DNA from: an uncultured Burkholderiales bacterium
Lineage (GTDB): Bacteria > Pseudomonadota > Gammaproteobacteria > Burkholderiales > Burkholderiaceae_C
DNA length: 64,000 nucleotides
Direction of reading: 5' to 3'
Assembly: GCA_945952065.1 (NCBI GenBank)
Contig: CAMFGY010000018.1
Coordinates: 27,613 to 91,612, forward strand
In this document: positions 18,503 through 32,400 of the stretch, piece after piece
How positions within the stretch are numbered: position 1 is the stretch's first letter
How the letters are laid out: each line of letters opens with the position of its first letter
Program-made: the position numbers and the translations under genes
Notes under the pieces: model-generated
Databases searched by the model: none
What the model was told of the DNA's origin: nothing
What the model saw: only the letters and a program-made list of their open reading frames with translations

Positions 18503-19213
18503 ATGGCCAGACTCCCCCGACTTGTGCTTGCCGGCCAAGCCCATCACGTCATTCAGCGAGGCAATAACCGCCAAGCCATCGTCTTGGAGGATGCTGATCG
18601 CCAGCAATACCTGGCGCAGCTGCGGGAATGCGCCGCCACGTTCAAGGTGGATATTCATGCCTATGTGTTGATGGACAACCATGTGCATTTGCTCGCCACG
18701 CCTGCATCTGATGCCGGGATCAGCCAGATGATGCAAGCGCTGGGGCGCCGTTACGTCGCTTGGTTCAATCACAAATACGGGCGCAGCGGCACGCTGTGGG
18801 AGGGGCGCTTTCGTGCCGGCTTGATCGAGAGTGAGCGGCACTTGGTGGCCTGCATGCGCTATATCGAGCTCAACCCCGTGAGGGCGGGCCTATGCCAGGA
18901 CCCGGCGGACTTTGCTTGGTCCAGTTGCGCTCATCATCTGGGGCGGCGCAGCGATGCGCTTGTGCATGACCATTCGCTCTTCTGGGCTCTGGGGAATACG
19001 CCTTTTGAGCGCGAAGCCAGCTATCGCGATCTGCTAGCGCAAGGCTTGGCCGAAGCGGAAAGAGCCCAATTCCATGATTCAGCGATGAAGGGGCGCCCCT
19101 TGGGCTCGGCTCAATTCTTGAAATCGCTGGCAGAAACGACACCCTTGCCCTGGGCGCCCAAGCCGCGTGGGCGCCCCAGATTGGTGCGATCTGCACCCGA
19201 AACTAGCAATTAA
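18503..19213 (+). CDS. REP-associated tyrosine transposase (RAYT)
   Basis: Y1 transposase-like protein of 236 residues, the family that recognises and spreads REP/BIME palindromes by single-strand DNA cleavage. It begins MARLPRLVLAGQAHHVIQRG, has the HUH motif in DNHVHLLATP and the catalytic Tyr region with YVAWFNHKYGRSGTLWEGR. An upstream in-frame start at 18476 is unlikely, since family members start at MARLPR. The gene lies between dgt and gltB, is bracketed by inverted GGGGTCAG repeats, and its stop codon touches the first downstream repeat. It appears intact. Such genes are usually single-copy and domesticated rather than actively moving. Confidence 0.88.
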   Translation: MARLPRLVLAGQAHHVIQRGNNRQAIVLEDADRQQYLAQLRECAATFKVDIHAYVLMDNHVHLLATPASDAGISQMMQALGRRYVAWFNHKYGRSGTLWEGRFRAGLIESERHLVACMRYIELNPVRAGLCQDPADFAWSSCAHHLGRRSDALVHDHSLFWALGNTPFEREASYRDLLAQGLAEAERAQFHDSAMKGRPLGSAQFLKSLAETTPLPWAPKPRGRPRLVRSAPETSN

Positions 19214-19238
19214 ATTGACTCTGACCCCATTTAAATTG
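19206..19238. repeat. Right repeat copy 1 of the RAYT element
   Basis: Contains AATTGACTCTGACCCCATTT (19213-19232), an inverted copy of the left repeat. It begins within the end of the RAYT gene, and its flanks form an imperfect AT-rich inverted repeat. Confidence 0.8.
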
Positions 19239-19255
19239 AGTACTTCAGATTATTT

Positions 19256-19288
19256 GCAATTAAATCGACTCTGACCCCATTTAATTGC
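19256..19288. repeat. Right repeat copy 2, perfect hairpin
   Basis: Lies exactly 50 bases after copy 1. Arms GCAATTAAAT (19256-19265) and ATTTAATTGC (19279-19288) are perfect reverse complements around a 13-base loop that carries CTCTGACCCC. It sits 64 bases before the gltB start, so it may affect the gltB leader. Confidence 0.8.
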
Positions 19289-19352
19289 GCTTGATGGATG
19301 GCGCCTGCCGAAGTAACCTCTGGGCCGTAACTGAATTACGTCGGAGAGTGCC

Positions 19353-24101
<4,749 letters not shown>

Positions 24102-24117
24102 TCAAGGAGCATTAGCA

Positions 24118-25593
24118 ATGGGAAAAGTCACTGGCTTCATGGAATATGCGCGCTTGGACGAGGGCTATGAGCCCGTCGGCGCGCGGGTCAAGAACTACAA
24201 GGAATTCGTCATCGGCTTGAATGTCGACCAATCCAAGCAGCAAGCCGCCCGCTGCATGGATTGCGGCACGCCGTTTTGCAACAACGGCTGCCCAGTCAAC
24301 AACATCATTCCGGACTTCAACGATCTGGTGTACCGGGGCCGCAGCGAAGACTGGGCCAATGCCATCACCATTCTTCACAGCACCAACAACTTCCCCGAGT
24401 TCACCGGTCGCATCTGCCCCGCACCTTGCGAGGCCGCTTGCACGCTGAATGTGAACGACGATGCCGTGGGCATCAAGTCCATTGAGCACGCCATCATCGA
24501 CCGGGCCTGGGCAGAGGGCTGGGTCAAGCCGCAGCCCGCCAAGCGCAAGACCGGCAAGACCGTGGCCATCGTCGGCTCCGGCCCTGCGGGCCTGGCTGCT
24601 GCTCAGCAGTTGGCACGCGCGGGTCACAGCGTGACAGTGTTTGAAAAGAACGACCGTGTCGGCGGCCTGTTGCGCTACGGCATTCCAGACTTCAAGATGG
24701 AGAAGTCGCACATCGACCGTCGCGTCGCGCAGATGGAGGCCGAGGGCGTGGTCTTCCGCACCGGTGTGTTGGTGGCGAACTTGCCGCAGGACAGCAAGGT
24801 CACCAATTGGGCCAAAGAGTCCATCAGCCCTGAAGAGCTGAAGAGCAGCTTTGACGCCGTGCTCTTGACCGGCGGTGCCGAGCAATCGCGCGATCTGCCG
24901 GTGCCGGGCCGGGACCTGGCCGGCATCCATTTCGCCATGGAGTTCCTGCCGCAGCAAAACAAAGTCAATGCGGGCGACAAGCTCAAGGGCCAGATCCGCG
25001 CCGACGGCAAGCATGTGGTGGTGATCGGCGGTGGCGACACCGGCAGCGACTGCGTGGGCACCAGCAACCGCCATGGCGCCAAGAGCATCACCCAGTTTGA
25101 GCTGATGCCGCAACCCCCCGAAGTGGAAGACCGCCCGCTGACCTGGCCCTATTGGCCGCTCAAGCTGCGCACCTCCAGCAGCCATGAAGAGGGTTGCGAG
25201 CGCGAGTTCGCCATCTCGACCAAGGAGTTCCTGGGCGAGAAGGGCAAGCTGACGGGCGTGAAGACGGTGCGTGTCGAATGGCAGGGCGGCAAGATGGTCG
25301 AAGTGCCGGGCTCAGAACAGGTGCTCAAGGCCGATTTGGTCTTCCTGGCCATGGGCTTTGTATCGCCGGTGGCGACCGTGTTGGACGCTTTCGGCGTTAG
25401 CAAAGATGCGCGCGGCAATGCCAAGGCCAGCACCGACTTCATCGGCGGCTACAAGACCAATGTGGACAAGGTCTTTGCTGCGGGTGATATGCGCCGCGGT
25501 CAGTCCTTGGTGGTTTGGGCGATTCGCGAAGGCCGGCAAGCCGCGCGCTCGGTCGACGAGTTTTTGATGGGCAGCAGCGATTTGCCGCGCTGA
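24118..25593 (+). CDS. gltD: Glutamate synthase (NADPH) small subunit
   Basis: Small subunit of GOGAT, 491 residues, which passes electrons from NADPH through FAD and [4Fe-4S] clusters to GltB. Cluster cysteines are seen at 46, 49, 54 and 58 ([13 protein letters not shown]) and at 100, 104 and 108 (CPAPCEAAC). The FAD site is [17 protein letters not shown], and the NADPH site is [14 protein letters not shown]. The ATG at 24118 follows AAGGAGC. A strong terminator lies just after the gene and closes the gltBD operon. Confidence 0.97.
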   Translation: MGKVTGFMEYARLDEGYEPVGARVKNYKEFVIGLNVDQSKQQAARCMDCGTPFCNNGCPVNNIIPDFNDLVYRGRSEDWANAITILHSTNNFPEFTGRICPAPCEAACTLNVNDDAVGIKSIEHAIIDRAWAEGWVKPQPAKRKTGKTVAIVGSGPAGLAAAQQLARAGHSVTVFEKNDRVGGLLRYGIPDFKMEKSHIDRRVAQMEAEGVVFRTGVLVANLPQDSKVTNWAKESISPEELKSSFDAVLLTGGAEQSRDLPVPGRDLAGIHFAMEFLPQQNKVNAGDKLKGQIRADGKHVVVIGGGDTGSDCVGTSNRHGAKSITQFELMPQPPEVEDRPLTWPYWPLKLRTSSSHEEGCEREFAISTKEFLGEKGKLTGVKTVRVEWQGGKMVEVPGSEQVLKADLVFLAMGFVSPVATVLDAFGVSKDARGNAKASTDFIGGYKTNVDKVFAAGDMRRGQSLVVWAIREGRQAARSVDEFLMGSSDLPR

Positions 25594-25616
25594 ACCCTTT
25601 GACCCCCGCTCAACAG

Positions 25617-25640
25617 AAGCCACCCTCGGGTGGCTTTTTT
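25617..25640 (+). terminator. Rho-independent terminator after gltD
   Basis: AAGCCACCC and GGGTGGCTT form a stem with a tiny loop and run into TTTTTT. It sits 24 bases after the gltD stop and separates gltBD from the minor pilin genes. Confidence 0.88.
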
Positions 25641-25684
25641 CATGCCTTCGTTTTTTGGGCGCTGTTGCACCATGCTTGTTGTAG

Positions 25685-25714
25685 CAGTTCGTTACCACTG
25701 CCTGCCCGTTGGTC
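25685..25714 (+). promoter_or_regulatory. Two AlgR-like motifs upstream of pilE
   Basis: CAGTTCGTT (25685-25693, 7/9) and CCGTTGGTC (25706-25714, 8/9) resemble the AlgR consensus CCGTTCGTC as I recall it. They lie 21 bases apart, upstream of the minor pilin operon, which AlgR controls in Pseudomonas aeruginosa. A single 8/9 match is not rare in 64 kb; the location is what makes it interesting. Confidence 0.35.
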
Positions 25715-25752
25715 GCAAGTGCCCACCCGCTCATCTGAGGGGGGCTGGAAAG

Positions 25753-25768
25753 TGTGAAGTCCTTCACA
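25753..25768 (+). promoter_or_regulatory. CRP/Vfr-type operator upstream of pilE
   Basis: TGTGA-AGTCCT-TCACA is a perfect TGTGA-N6-TCACA site inside a longer palindrome, GTGTGAAG-TC-CTTCACAC (25752-25769). It lies 94 bases before the pilE start. Ten fixed bases would occur about 0.06 times by chance in 64 kb of even composition. A CRP/Vfr-family regulator is the natural candidate binder. Confidence 0.6.
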
Positions 25769-25862
25769 CCCAATGCGGGGGCACCTGCTCAGAATGTCAC
25801 CCATCGGCGCGAAACCCGGGTTCTTTTCCCCCTCGCGCTCGCCACACGGAGTTCGCGTTGCC

Positions 25863-26360
25863 ATGAAAAAGCTGCCAAAAAGCCAGTCGAGATCCTTGCC
25901 CCGCCACCAGCGTTTGTCGCTGCGCAGCCGCGGTTTCACCTTGATTGAGGCCATGATCACCTTGGCCATCATTGGATTGCTGGCCAGTTTTGCCCTGCCC
26001 GCCTATCAAGACAATGTGCGGCGCGGCCAATTGCCGGAAGGCGTGGCGGGACTGGCGACCTTTCGCGTGAAGATGGAGCAGTACTACCAAGACAACCGCA
26101 AATACGGCAGCGGCGCTTGTGCCGATGGCGCCAATGCGCCACCTTGGAGCAATTTTGTGGATGCCGGCAGCACCTACTTCACCTTCAATTGCACGCTCAG
26201 TGATGCGGGCCAAGGCTATGTGCTGACGGCGACGGGTTCTGCGGGCAAGGCCGTGGGCCATGTCTACACCCTCGACCACAACAATGCCAAGGCGACCACC
26301 CGTTACAAAGACAGCTCGGTGAACAAGGCCTGCTGGCTCATCAAAGGGAATGAGTGCTGA
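25863..26360 (+). CDS. pilE: Type IV pilin, PilE-like
   Basis: Pilin-like protein of 165 residues. The prepilin peptidase site is G24|FTLIEA with the conserved Glu at mature position 5, and the hydrophobic N-terminal helix runs ITLAIIGLLASFALPAYQD. The mature part resembles the PilE/ComP group of minor pilins, with Cys pairs near residue 80-125 and at the C-terminus. The leader of 24 residues is longer than usual; the frame extends further upstream to 25773, but MKKLPK at 25863 is the best start. It opens a run of six pilus genes and is first, whereas in P. aeruginosa pilE is last. Confidence 0.88.
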   Translation: MKKLPKSQSRSLPRHQRLSLRSRGFTLIEAMITLAIIGLLASFALPAYQDNVRRGQLPEGVAGLATFRVKMEQYYQDNRKYGSGACADGANAPPWSNFVDAGSTYFTFNCTLSDAGQGYVLTATGSAGKAVGHVYTLDHNNAKATTRYKDSSVNKACWLIKGNEC

Positions 26361-26989
26361 TGGACACCCTGCGCGTTCACCGTGGGTCTGAGTTGCAATA
26401 TCGCCGTCACCGGGGTTTCTCTCTGGTGGAGTTGATGGTTGCGCTCGCCATGTTGGGCATGGTGGTGTATGCCGTCCTGCCTGAAGTGTCGGACTGGATG
26501 AGAAACCTCGCGGTGCGCAACACCGGGGAGTCTTTGAAAGGCGGCTTGGAACGCGCCCGTTTGGAAGCGCTGCGGCGCAATGGTTCGGTCAGTTTTTGGC
26601 TGATCAGCGACTCCAGCGAAACCGGTTTGACCAACAGCTGCCAGGTCAGCAGTGTTGGTAGCTCTTGGGTGGTCAGTGGCCAAGACCCGAGCGGCAAATG
26701 CGCGACGGCGGCTTCGCAAGAAGATGGGGCCGTGGTGATTGAAAAATGGTCGGCCAAGGATGGGGGGCGATCGGTCATTGTGGAAGCCGTCGATGCCAAT
26801 GGGGCTGCCGCCAACCGCGTCACTTTCACCAGCCTGGGGCAGCTCTCGACCAACAATGGCTCGGCCGCCAGCATTGTGATCAAGCACAGCGATGGCAGCG
26901 CCCGCAACCTGCGTATCGATATCAATCCCGGGGGCTCGGTGCGGCTGTGTGACCCGAATGTGGCCGCCGATGACCCGCGCCGTTGCTGA
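26360..26989 (+). CDS. fimT: Pseudopilin FimT/GspH family
   Basis: Minor pilin of the FimT/FimU (GspH) family, about 209 residues. It has a prepilin site G19|FSLVELMVALAM with Glu5, then a helix and the GspH-type motif ESLKGGLERARLEALRRN. The ATG at 26360 shares a base with the pilE stop (TGATG); a GTG at 26354 is also in frame. In other species FimT/FimU primes pilus assembly together with PilVWX, and FimT can bind DNA for uptake. No test of DNA binding is possible from the sequence. Confidence 0.87.
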   Translation: MDTLRVHRGSELQYRRHRGFSLVELMVALAMLGMVVYAVLPEVSDWMRNLAVRNTGESLKGGLERARLEALRRNGSVSFWLISDSSETGLTNSCQVSSVGSSWVVSGQDPSGKCATAASQEDGAVVIEKWSAKDGGRSVIVEAVDANGAAANRVTFTSLGQLSTNNGSAASIVIKHSDGSARNLRIDINPGGSVRLCDPNVAADDPRRC

Positions 26990-27020
26990 ACGCAGCTTTG
27001 CGCTTGCACGGTCAAGATGG

Positions 27021-27461
27021 ATGGTGAAACCCATGCGAACTATGGCTAATCAACACCGCAAATCTCGTCGCAATGCCACGCAGCGCGGCATTGCCATCAT
27101 CGAGGCCATGGTGGGCATCATGATTTTTGCTTTTGGTGTGTTGGGCTTGGTCGGCTTGCAGGCCAGCATGAGCAAGGCGCAGTCCGGGGCCAAGTACCGT
27201 GCCGAGGCGATGAATTTGGGCAGTGAATTGCTGGGCACCATGTGGGCCGATGCACCCGCCAATTTGCCGCGTTATGCCACCGCCCAGTGTGCGGGGCATG
27301 CGCCCTGTGCGGACTGGGATCGCAAGCTCAAACGTCTTTTGCCGGCCGCTGCGTCGAAAGTCGTCTGGGATGCGGCCAACCAACAAGTCCAGATCGAAAT
27401 CACCTGGACGCGGCCCGGCGAGGGCAGCAGCCGCTATGTGGCCAGCGCCGTCATCAGCTGA
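27021..27461 (+). CDS. pilV: Type IV pilus minor pilin PilV
   Basis: Minor pilin of about 146 residues with a prepilin site G23|IAIIEAMVGIMIFAFGVLGL, Glu5 and the Phe/Gly-rich helix typical of PilV. The domain around SELLGTMWADAPANLPRY is also typical. Start codons at 27021, 27033 and 27042 are all possible; I use the first because it leaves the usual short gap after fimT. Expected to sit in the tip complex with FimT, PilW, PilX and PilY1. Confidence 0.87.
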   Translation: MVKPMRTMANQHRKSRRNATQRGIAIIEAMVGIMIFAFGVLGLVGLQASMSKAQSGAKYRAEAMNLGSELLGTMWADAPANLPRYATAQCAGHAPCADWDRKLKRLLPAAASKVVWDAANQQVQIEITWTRPGEGSSRYVASAVIS

Positions 27462-27471
27462 GGGTGGGGAT

Positions 27472-28713
27472 ATGAAACAAGAGGAACTCATGCAGACTCG
27501 CGGGCAGCGTTTGTCCAAGGGTTTGGCCCTGCGTGTGCAGTCAGGGTTCAGCTTGGTCGAGCTGATGGTGGGCTTGGTGATTGGCCTGTTGAGCACCTTG
27601 GTGATTTCCACGGTCTTGACGGCAGCCGAAGGGCAACGCCGAGGCACGACCCAAGGGGCCGATGCTTTGATCACCGGCTCTTTGGCCTTGCATGCGATTC
27701 AGCGTGAAGTGGCTGTGGCGGGCTATGGCTTCTCGAGCGAGCCCAGCGCCATTGGCTGCGTGCTGGATGCGCGGTTCAACGGCGCGCCGGTGGCGATCGG
27801 CGCGGCAGCGCCGGTGCTGCCGCAGGTCTTGGCGCCGGTCATCATTACGCCGGGGGCTGCCGGCGCCAGCGATCAGCTGCGGGTGCTTTCCAGCTCCAAG
27901 CAAATTTCCACCAATCCGCCGGTCGGTGTGCCGCAAGTGGGCTTTTCGGTTGCCACCCGCACGGTGGCGCCCAATTACGTTGCCGGCAATGGCTTTTACT
28001 GGGTCTACTCTTCATTGGGCACGGTGACGGGCGACCTGATGGTGACGGTGGTCAACACCGGCTCCAACTGTGAGTTGTTCCAAGCCACTGGGACCACAGC
28101 CAGAACGGTGCAACGCGCCACGGGTGCGCCCTGGAACAGTGCGGGCTTTCCGACTTTGGCGACACAAGCCCCTTGCGCCGCAGGGCAGGGCTGTGCACCG
28201 ATCAATCCCTCGGGCAGCTTGCTGGTGAATATGGGCACCTTCAATGACTTGATCTTCGCGGTCGATGGTCAACAGCGCCTGACGCTGAGTCAATTGAACA
28301 CGGCCCAGATGACGCGCTCGGTGAGCCAGTTGCAGGGCGGCATCATGCTCATGAAGGCGCTGTATGGCTGGGATGTGGACGGCAATGGATCGGTGGACAC
28401 CTACAACGCCGTCACGCCCGCCCCCTTGGTGGGCAACCAGGGCATTTGGCAAAACTTGGTGGCCGTGCGTGTGGCCGTGGTGGCGCGCAGCGCGCAATAC
28501 GAGAAAGAAGAAGTCACCGTCAGCAACCCCGTTTGGGATGTGGGCACGGCCGCTGCTGTGGCCGGTGCAGTGGCTTGTGGCGAAAGCATGTGTGTGGAAA
28601 TGAAGGTGGACGGTGCGCCCGACTGGAAGCACTACCGCTACCAGGTGTTTGACACCTTGGTGCCCTTGCGCAATCAACGCTGGCATTCGGCCATCCCGGT
28701 CGCTGCGCCTTGA
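27472..28713 (+). CDS. pilW: Type IV pilus minor pilin PilW
   Basis: Large minor pilin of about 413 residues with prepilin site G25|FSLVELMVGLVIGLLSTLVI. It carries a canonical EF-hand-like calcium loop, DVDGNGSVD, at about residues 301-309, which suggests calcium binding in the tip complex. The start is ATG 27472; ATG 27490 with AGAGGA five bases upstream is an alternative. The frame is open well upstream into pilV, but that part has no family support. Confidence 0.87.
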   Translation: MKQEELMQTRGQRLSKGLALRVQSGFSLVELMVGLVIGLLSTLVISTVLTAAEGQRRGTTQGADALITGSLALHAIQREVAVAGYGFSSEPSAIGCVLDARFNGAPVAIGAAAPVLPQVLAPVIITPGAAGASDQLRVLSSSKQISTNPPVGVPQVGFSVATRTVAPNYVAGNGFYWVYSSLGTVTGDLMVTVVNTGSNCELFQATGTTARTVQRATGAPWNSAGFPTLATQAPCAAGQGCAPINPSGSLLVNMGTFNDLIFAVDGQQRLTLSQLNTAQMTRSVSQLQGGIMLMKALYGWDVDGNGSVDTYNAVTPAPLVGNQGIWQNLVAVRVAVVARSAQYEKEEVTVSNPVWDVGTAAAVAGAVACGESMCVEMKVDGAPDWKHYRYQVFDTLVPLRNQRWHSAIPVAAP

Positions 28714-28758
28714 GCACGACATGGGTTCGCGACAAGGCTTGAGTTGAGGGAATTGCAG

Positions 28759-29457
28759 ATGAGAAAAGCAAGCAAACACAGCAGGGGCTGGGCCCAGCAG
28801 CCGCCCTTGCGGCGCATCCATCAGGCGGGCGTGGCCTTGATTTTTGCCTTGCTCGCCTTGGTGGCCTTGACCTTTGGCGCCGTGGCCTTGATCCGCGCGG
28901 TGGATACCAATGTGCTGGCGCTGGGCAATCTGGCGTTCAAACAGTCAGGCTTGACCGCCGGTGGGCGTGCGGCTGAACAGGCCCTGACCTGGTTGGCCGC
29001 CAATATCAACAACGGAACCTTGGACAACGACAGCCCCGCCAATGGCTATTACGCCTCGTCGATGAACACCCTGGACATTGCGGCCCGCTCGGCCGATTCT
29101 GCCAATGTGCAGGCCCTGGTGGACTGGGATGACAACGGGTGCCGGGTCAATGGGCGAGATGTGGGCGAGCCCACCTGTGTTCAGGCCGGGCCCATCATTC
29201 AAGTGGGGGAGGAGCGGGTACGGTATGTGATCACGCGGATGTGTAATGCCGCCGGTCCTATCGTGATGGACGACGGCTCCTGCGCCCGCCCGCCAATTCC
29301 CGACCTGATCTCGGGTTCCGACCGTGGCGGCGGTGGTGATAGCTACGGTCAACAGCTTTCTTCCGACCAAGCGCCAGCGCCGTTTTTCCGTGTGATCACA
29401 CGCAGCCTGGGTGCCAAGGGGACGGTGACTTTCACCGAAACCATGGTCCATTTCTGA
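28759..29457 (+). CDS. pilX: Type IV pilus minor pilin PilX
   Basis: Minor pilin of 232 residues. The N-terminal site is G24|VALIFALLALVALTFGAVAL with no Glu at position 5, as is normal for PilX. After the helix it has AAEQALTWLAANI and pairs of cysteines. PilX works with PilV, PilW and PilY1 at the pilus tip. The ATG at 28759 is preferred over the in-frame TTG at 28744. pilY1 follows after 31 bases. Confidence 0.86.
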   Translation: MRKASKHSRGWAQQPPLRRIHQAGVALIFALLALVALTFGAVALIRAVDTNVLALGNLAFKQSGLTAGGRAAEQALTWLAANINNGTLDNDSPANGYYASSMNTLDIAARSADSANVQALVDWDDNGCRVNGRDVGEPTCVQAGPIIQVGEERVRYVITRMCNAAGPIVMDDGSCARPPIPDLISGSDRGGGGDSYGQQLSSDQAPAPFFRVITRSLGAKGTVTFTETMVHF

Positions 29458-29488
29458 TCCGCCAGCCTATTACTCTGCGGGAGTCCCC

Positions 29489-32400
29489 ATGCGAGTCACT
29501 CAATTCCCCAAGCCTTTGAGCACTGCGGCCTCTTGGTTGTGCGCGACCTTGTTGACCGTGGGCTTCAGCCCCCTGGGACACGCGGGCCTGACCGACATCT
29601 CTCAAACGCCCCTGATCACCGCAGGCGGTACACCGGTCAAACCCAATCTGCTCTTTATCTTGGACGATTCGGGCAGTATGGCCAGCAACTACCTGCCCGA
29701 AGAGGCAGATATGGGCAACCAAACCTACAGCCTCAACACCCCACAGTGCAATGGTTTGGCTTTTGACCCCGCCTTGCCTTACCCACCGCCGGTGAATGCG
29801 GACGGCACCTCCAAGAGCAATCAGCCGATTTCATCTTCCTTTGATGCCGACAGTTGGTTGGAGGTTCGGGACATCAATAACTACGATTCTCGGCGGCCTT
29901 TGCAGGGCGCGAATCTGGTGAATGCTTCCGTGGGCGCCACCATCACCGTCAAGATCAATATCAGCACGCGCTCGTCGAGCTGGTATTGGTTGGATCAGCT
30001 CGTCACCATTTACGACAATAGCAACAAACAGCGCTGGATGATCGGGATGGTCAATGCCAACTACAGCGCGTCGACCAATAATTTGAGCATCAAGATTGTG
30101 GCAACCTCCGGCAGCCACACCTTGAGCACGCCGTATGTCGGAACGGGCCATCCGCACTTTGTTTACTACACCTATCCCAACACCAGCACGCGTTTGGGCT
30201 ACACCTACCTGAGCACCGGGAAGGTCGATACCTCGACCAATTTCTACAAGGAGTGCAACAGCGTGGTGGGCAAGACACCGGGGTCTACGGTGTTCACGCG
30301 CCAAGTCATGACGCCGACCGACCCCAAGGCGCAGGCCTTTGCCAATTGGTATCGCTATTACAGCAACCGCATGGACATGATGAAGACCGTGGTGAGCCAG
30401 GCCTTCAAACAAATCGATGATCGGTTCCGGGTGGGCTACACCACCATCCTGAGCAAGACGGTGGAAGAGCAGATGGCGACCTCCGTGAGCTCCATCAGCG
30501 CCTACACCAAATGGGGCCCGGAAAGCACCAGCAAGATGTTCGTCAATGTGCGGGACTTTGACGCGACCCAGCGCAGCCAGTTTTACGCCTATTTGGATGC
30601 CACCGACCCTTCCGGCTACACCCCCTTGCGGGGCGCTTTGTCGACGGCCGGGCGCTATTTCGCGCGCCGTGCGCCGGGCCAAAGCACCGACCCCAAGCAG
30701 GACCCGATGCAGTATTCCTGCCAGAAGAATTTTGCGATTCTGGCCACGGACGGTGGCTGGAACACCTATGCCGAGGTCAGTTCCGGCACCAATCGCTACG
30801 GCCCTTACAAATTGGACAACACTACCGTCGACAATCAAGACGGGTCGGCCGCCCGCCCGATGCGCGACGGCACCGGGACCACGGCGGGGGCCTCGTCCAA
30901 CTCCCTGGCGGACGTGGCCTATTACTACTACAACACCGACCTTCGCCCTACAGGCTCGGCGTATTGCACGGGCTCAAAAGACGTCGATGTGTGCGACAAC
31001 ACCGTGGTGCCCTTGCAGCGCATGAGCACCTACACCATGAGCTTGGGTCAAAGCGGCACCCTCAAGTTCGACCCCAACTACCTGAAGCAAACCTCGGGTG
31101 ATTACCTGAACATCGTCCAGGGCACCAAGCAATGGCCAACGCCGGTCGCCAGCTCCACCAACACTTCGCCGGCCCATGTGGACGACTTGTGGCATGCGGC
31201 GGTCAACGGTGGGGGCCTGTTCTTCAACGTGGCCGACCCGAATGCAGTGACGCAAGGCTTGAAGACCGCGCTGACCGAGATCTCCAAAGAGAACGCACGC
31301 GGCTCCACGGCGGCGGCCAGTACCTTGCGCCCGGTGGCGGGTGATAACCAAGTGTTTGTGGCCGGCTTTACTTCGGGGGTCTGGATCGGTGACCTGCAGG
31401 CCTATCGCCTCGATGTTGAAACCGGCGCCCCCATGCTGCAGGACGCCAATGGCAAAGACTTGGCCGAATGGAGTGCCGCGGCTGTGCTCAAGACCAATAC
31501 CAATCGCAAGATCTACTACGCCAACTCGAGCAAGGTTTTGCGGGAGTTCACTTACAGCAATCTCGACAGCGATGGCTTCAAGAGCGAGTTCGATGGCCAA
31601 TGCAGCAAGCTGTCGCAATGTGTGCTGCTGTCGGACAGTGACAAGGCGATTGCCAATGACGGCAAAAAGCTGGTGCCTTATTTGCGCGGCATTGAGACTG
31701 CGCCCTTCCGCACCCGGGACAGCATGCTCGGAGACATTGTGGGCTCCGGGCCCATGTATGTCAGCGCACCCCGCGCCAATTTGAATGAAGCGAGCTACCA
31801 GGACTTTCAAACCAATTACAAGGACCGCCGTGCGGTGGTGTACGTGGGCGCGAACGATGGCATGTTGCATGCCTTTGATGCGCTGACCGGCGCCGAGCTC
31901 TGGGCCTTCATCCCCAGCGCTGTGCGCGCCAATATGGTCAAGCTGGCCGATGCCAATTACAGCGATAAGCATCAGTTCTTTGTCGACAGCTCACCCATCG
32001 CCGCTGACGTCTATTCGCCGGCCACGGGCTGGCGCACCATCTTGGTGGCCGGCATGGGGGCGGGCGGCAAGAGCTATGTGGCCCTGGATATCACCAACCC
32101 TGCGGCCACACCGACGCTGCTGTGGGAGTTCACCGATGCCAATCTGGGCCTGACTTACGCCCGCCCGACCATCGTCAAGCGCAAGTCCGGTGAATGGGTG
32201 GTGGTCTTCCCCTCGGGCTATAACAATGTGGGGGATGGCAAGGGCCGCATGTACACGCTCAATGCCTTCACCGGCCTGCGCAGTGCGCCCGATGTGGTCA
32301 CCAGCGCAGGTGATACCTCCACACCCAGCGGCCTGGGGCCGGTTCGTGCCTGGCAAGACAAATTGGGCGATGCGACCGCCGATCGCTTCTATGCGGGCGA

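Noticed and set aside
29867..30200. Possible frameshift or foreign insert in the vWA part of PilY1
   Set aside because: The frame stays open with normal composition; PilY1 N-terminal halves vary greatly between species.
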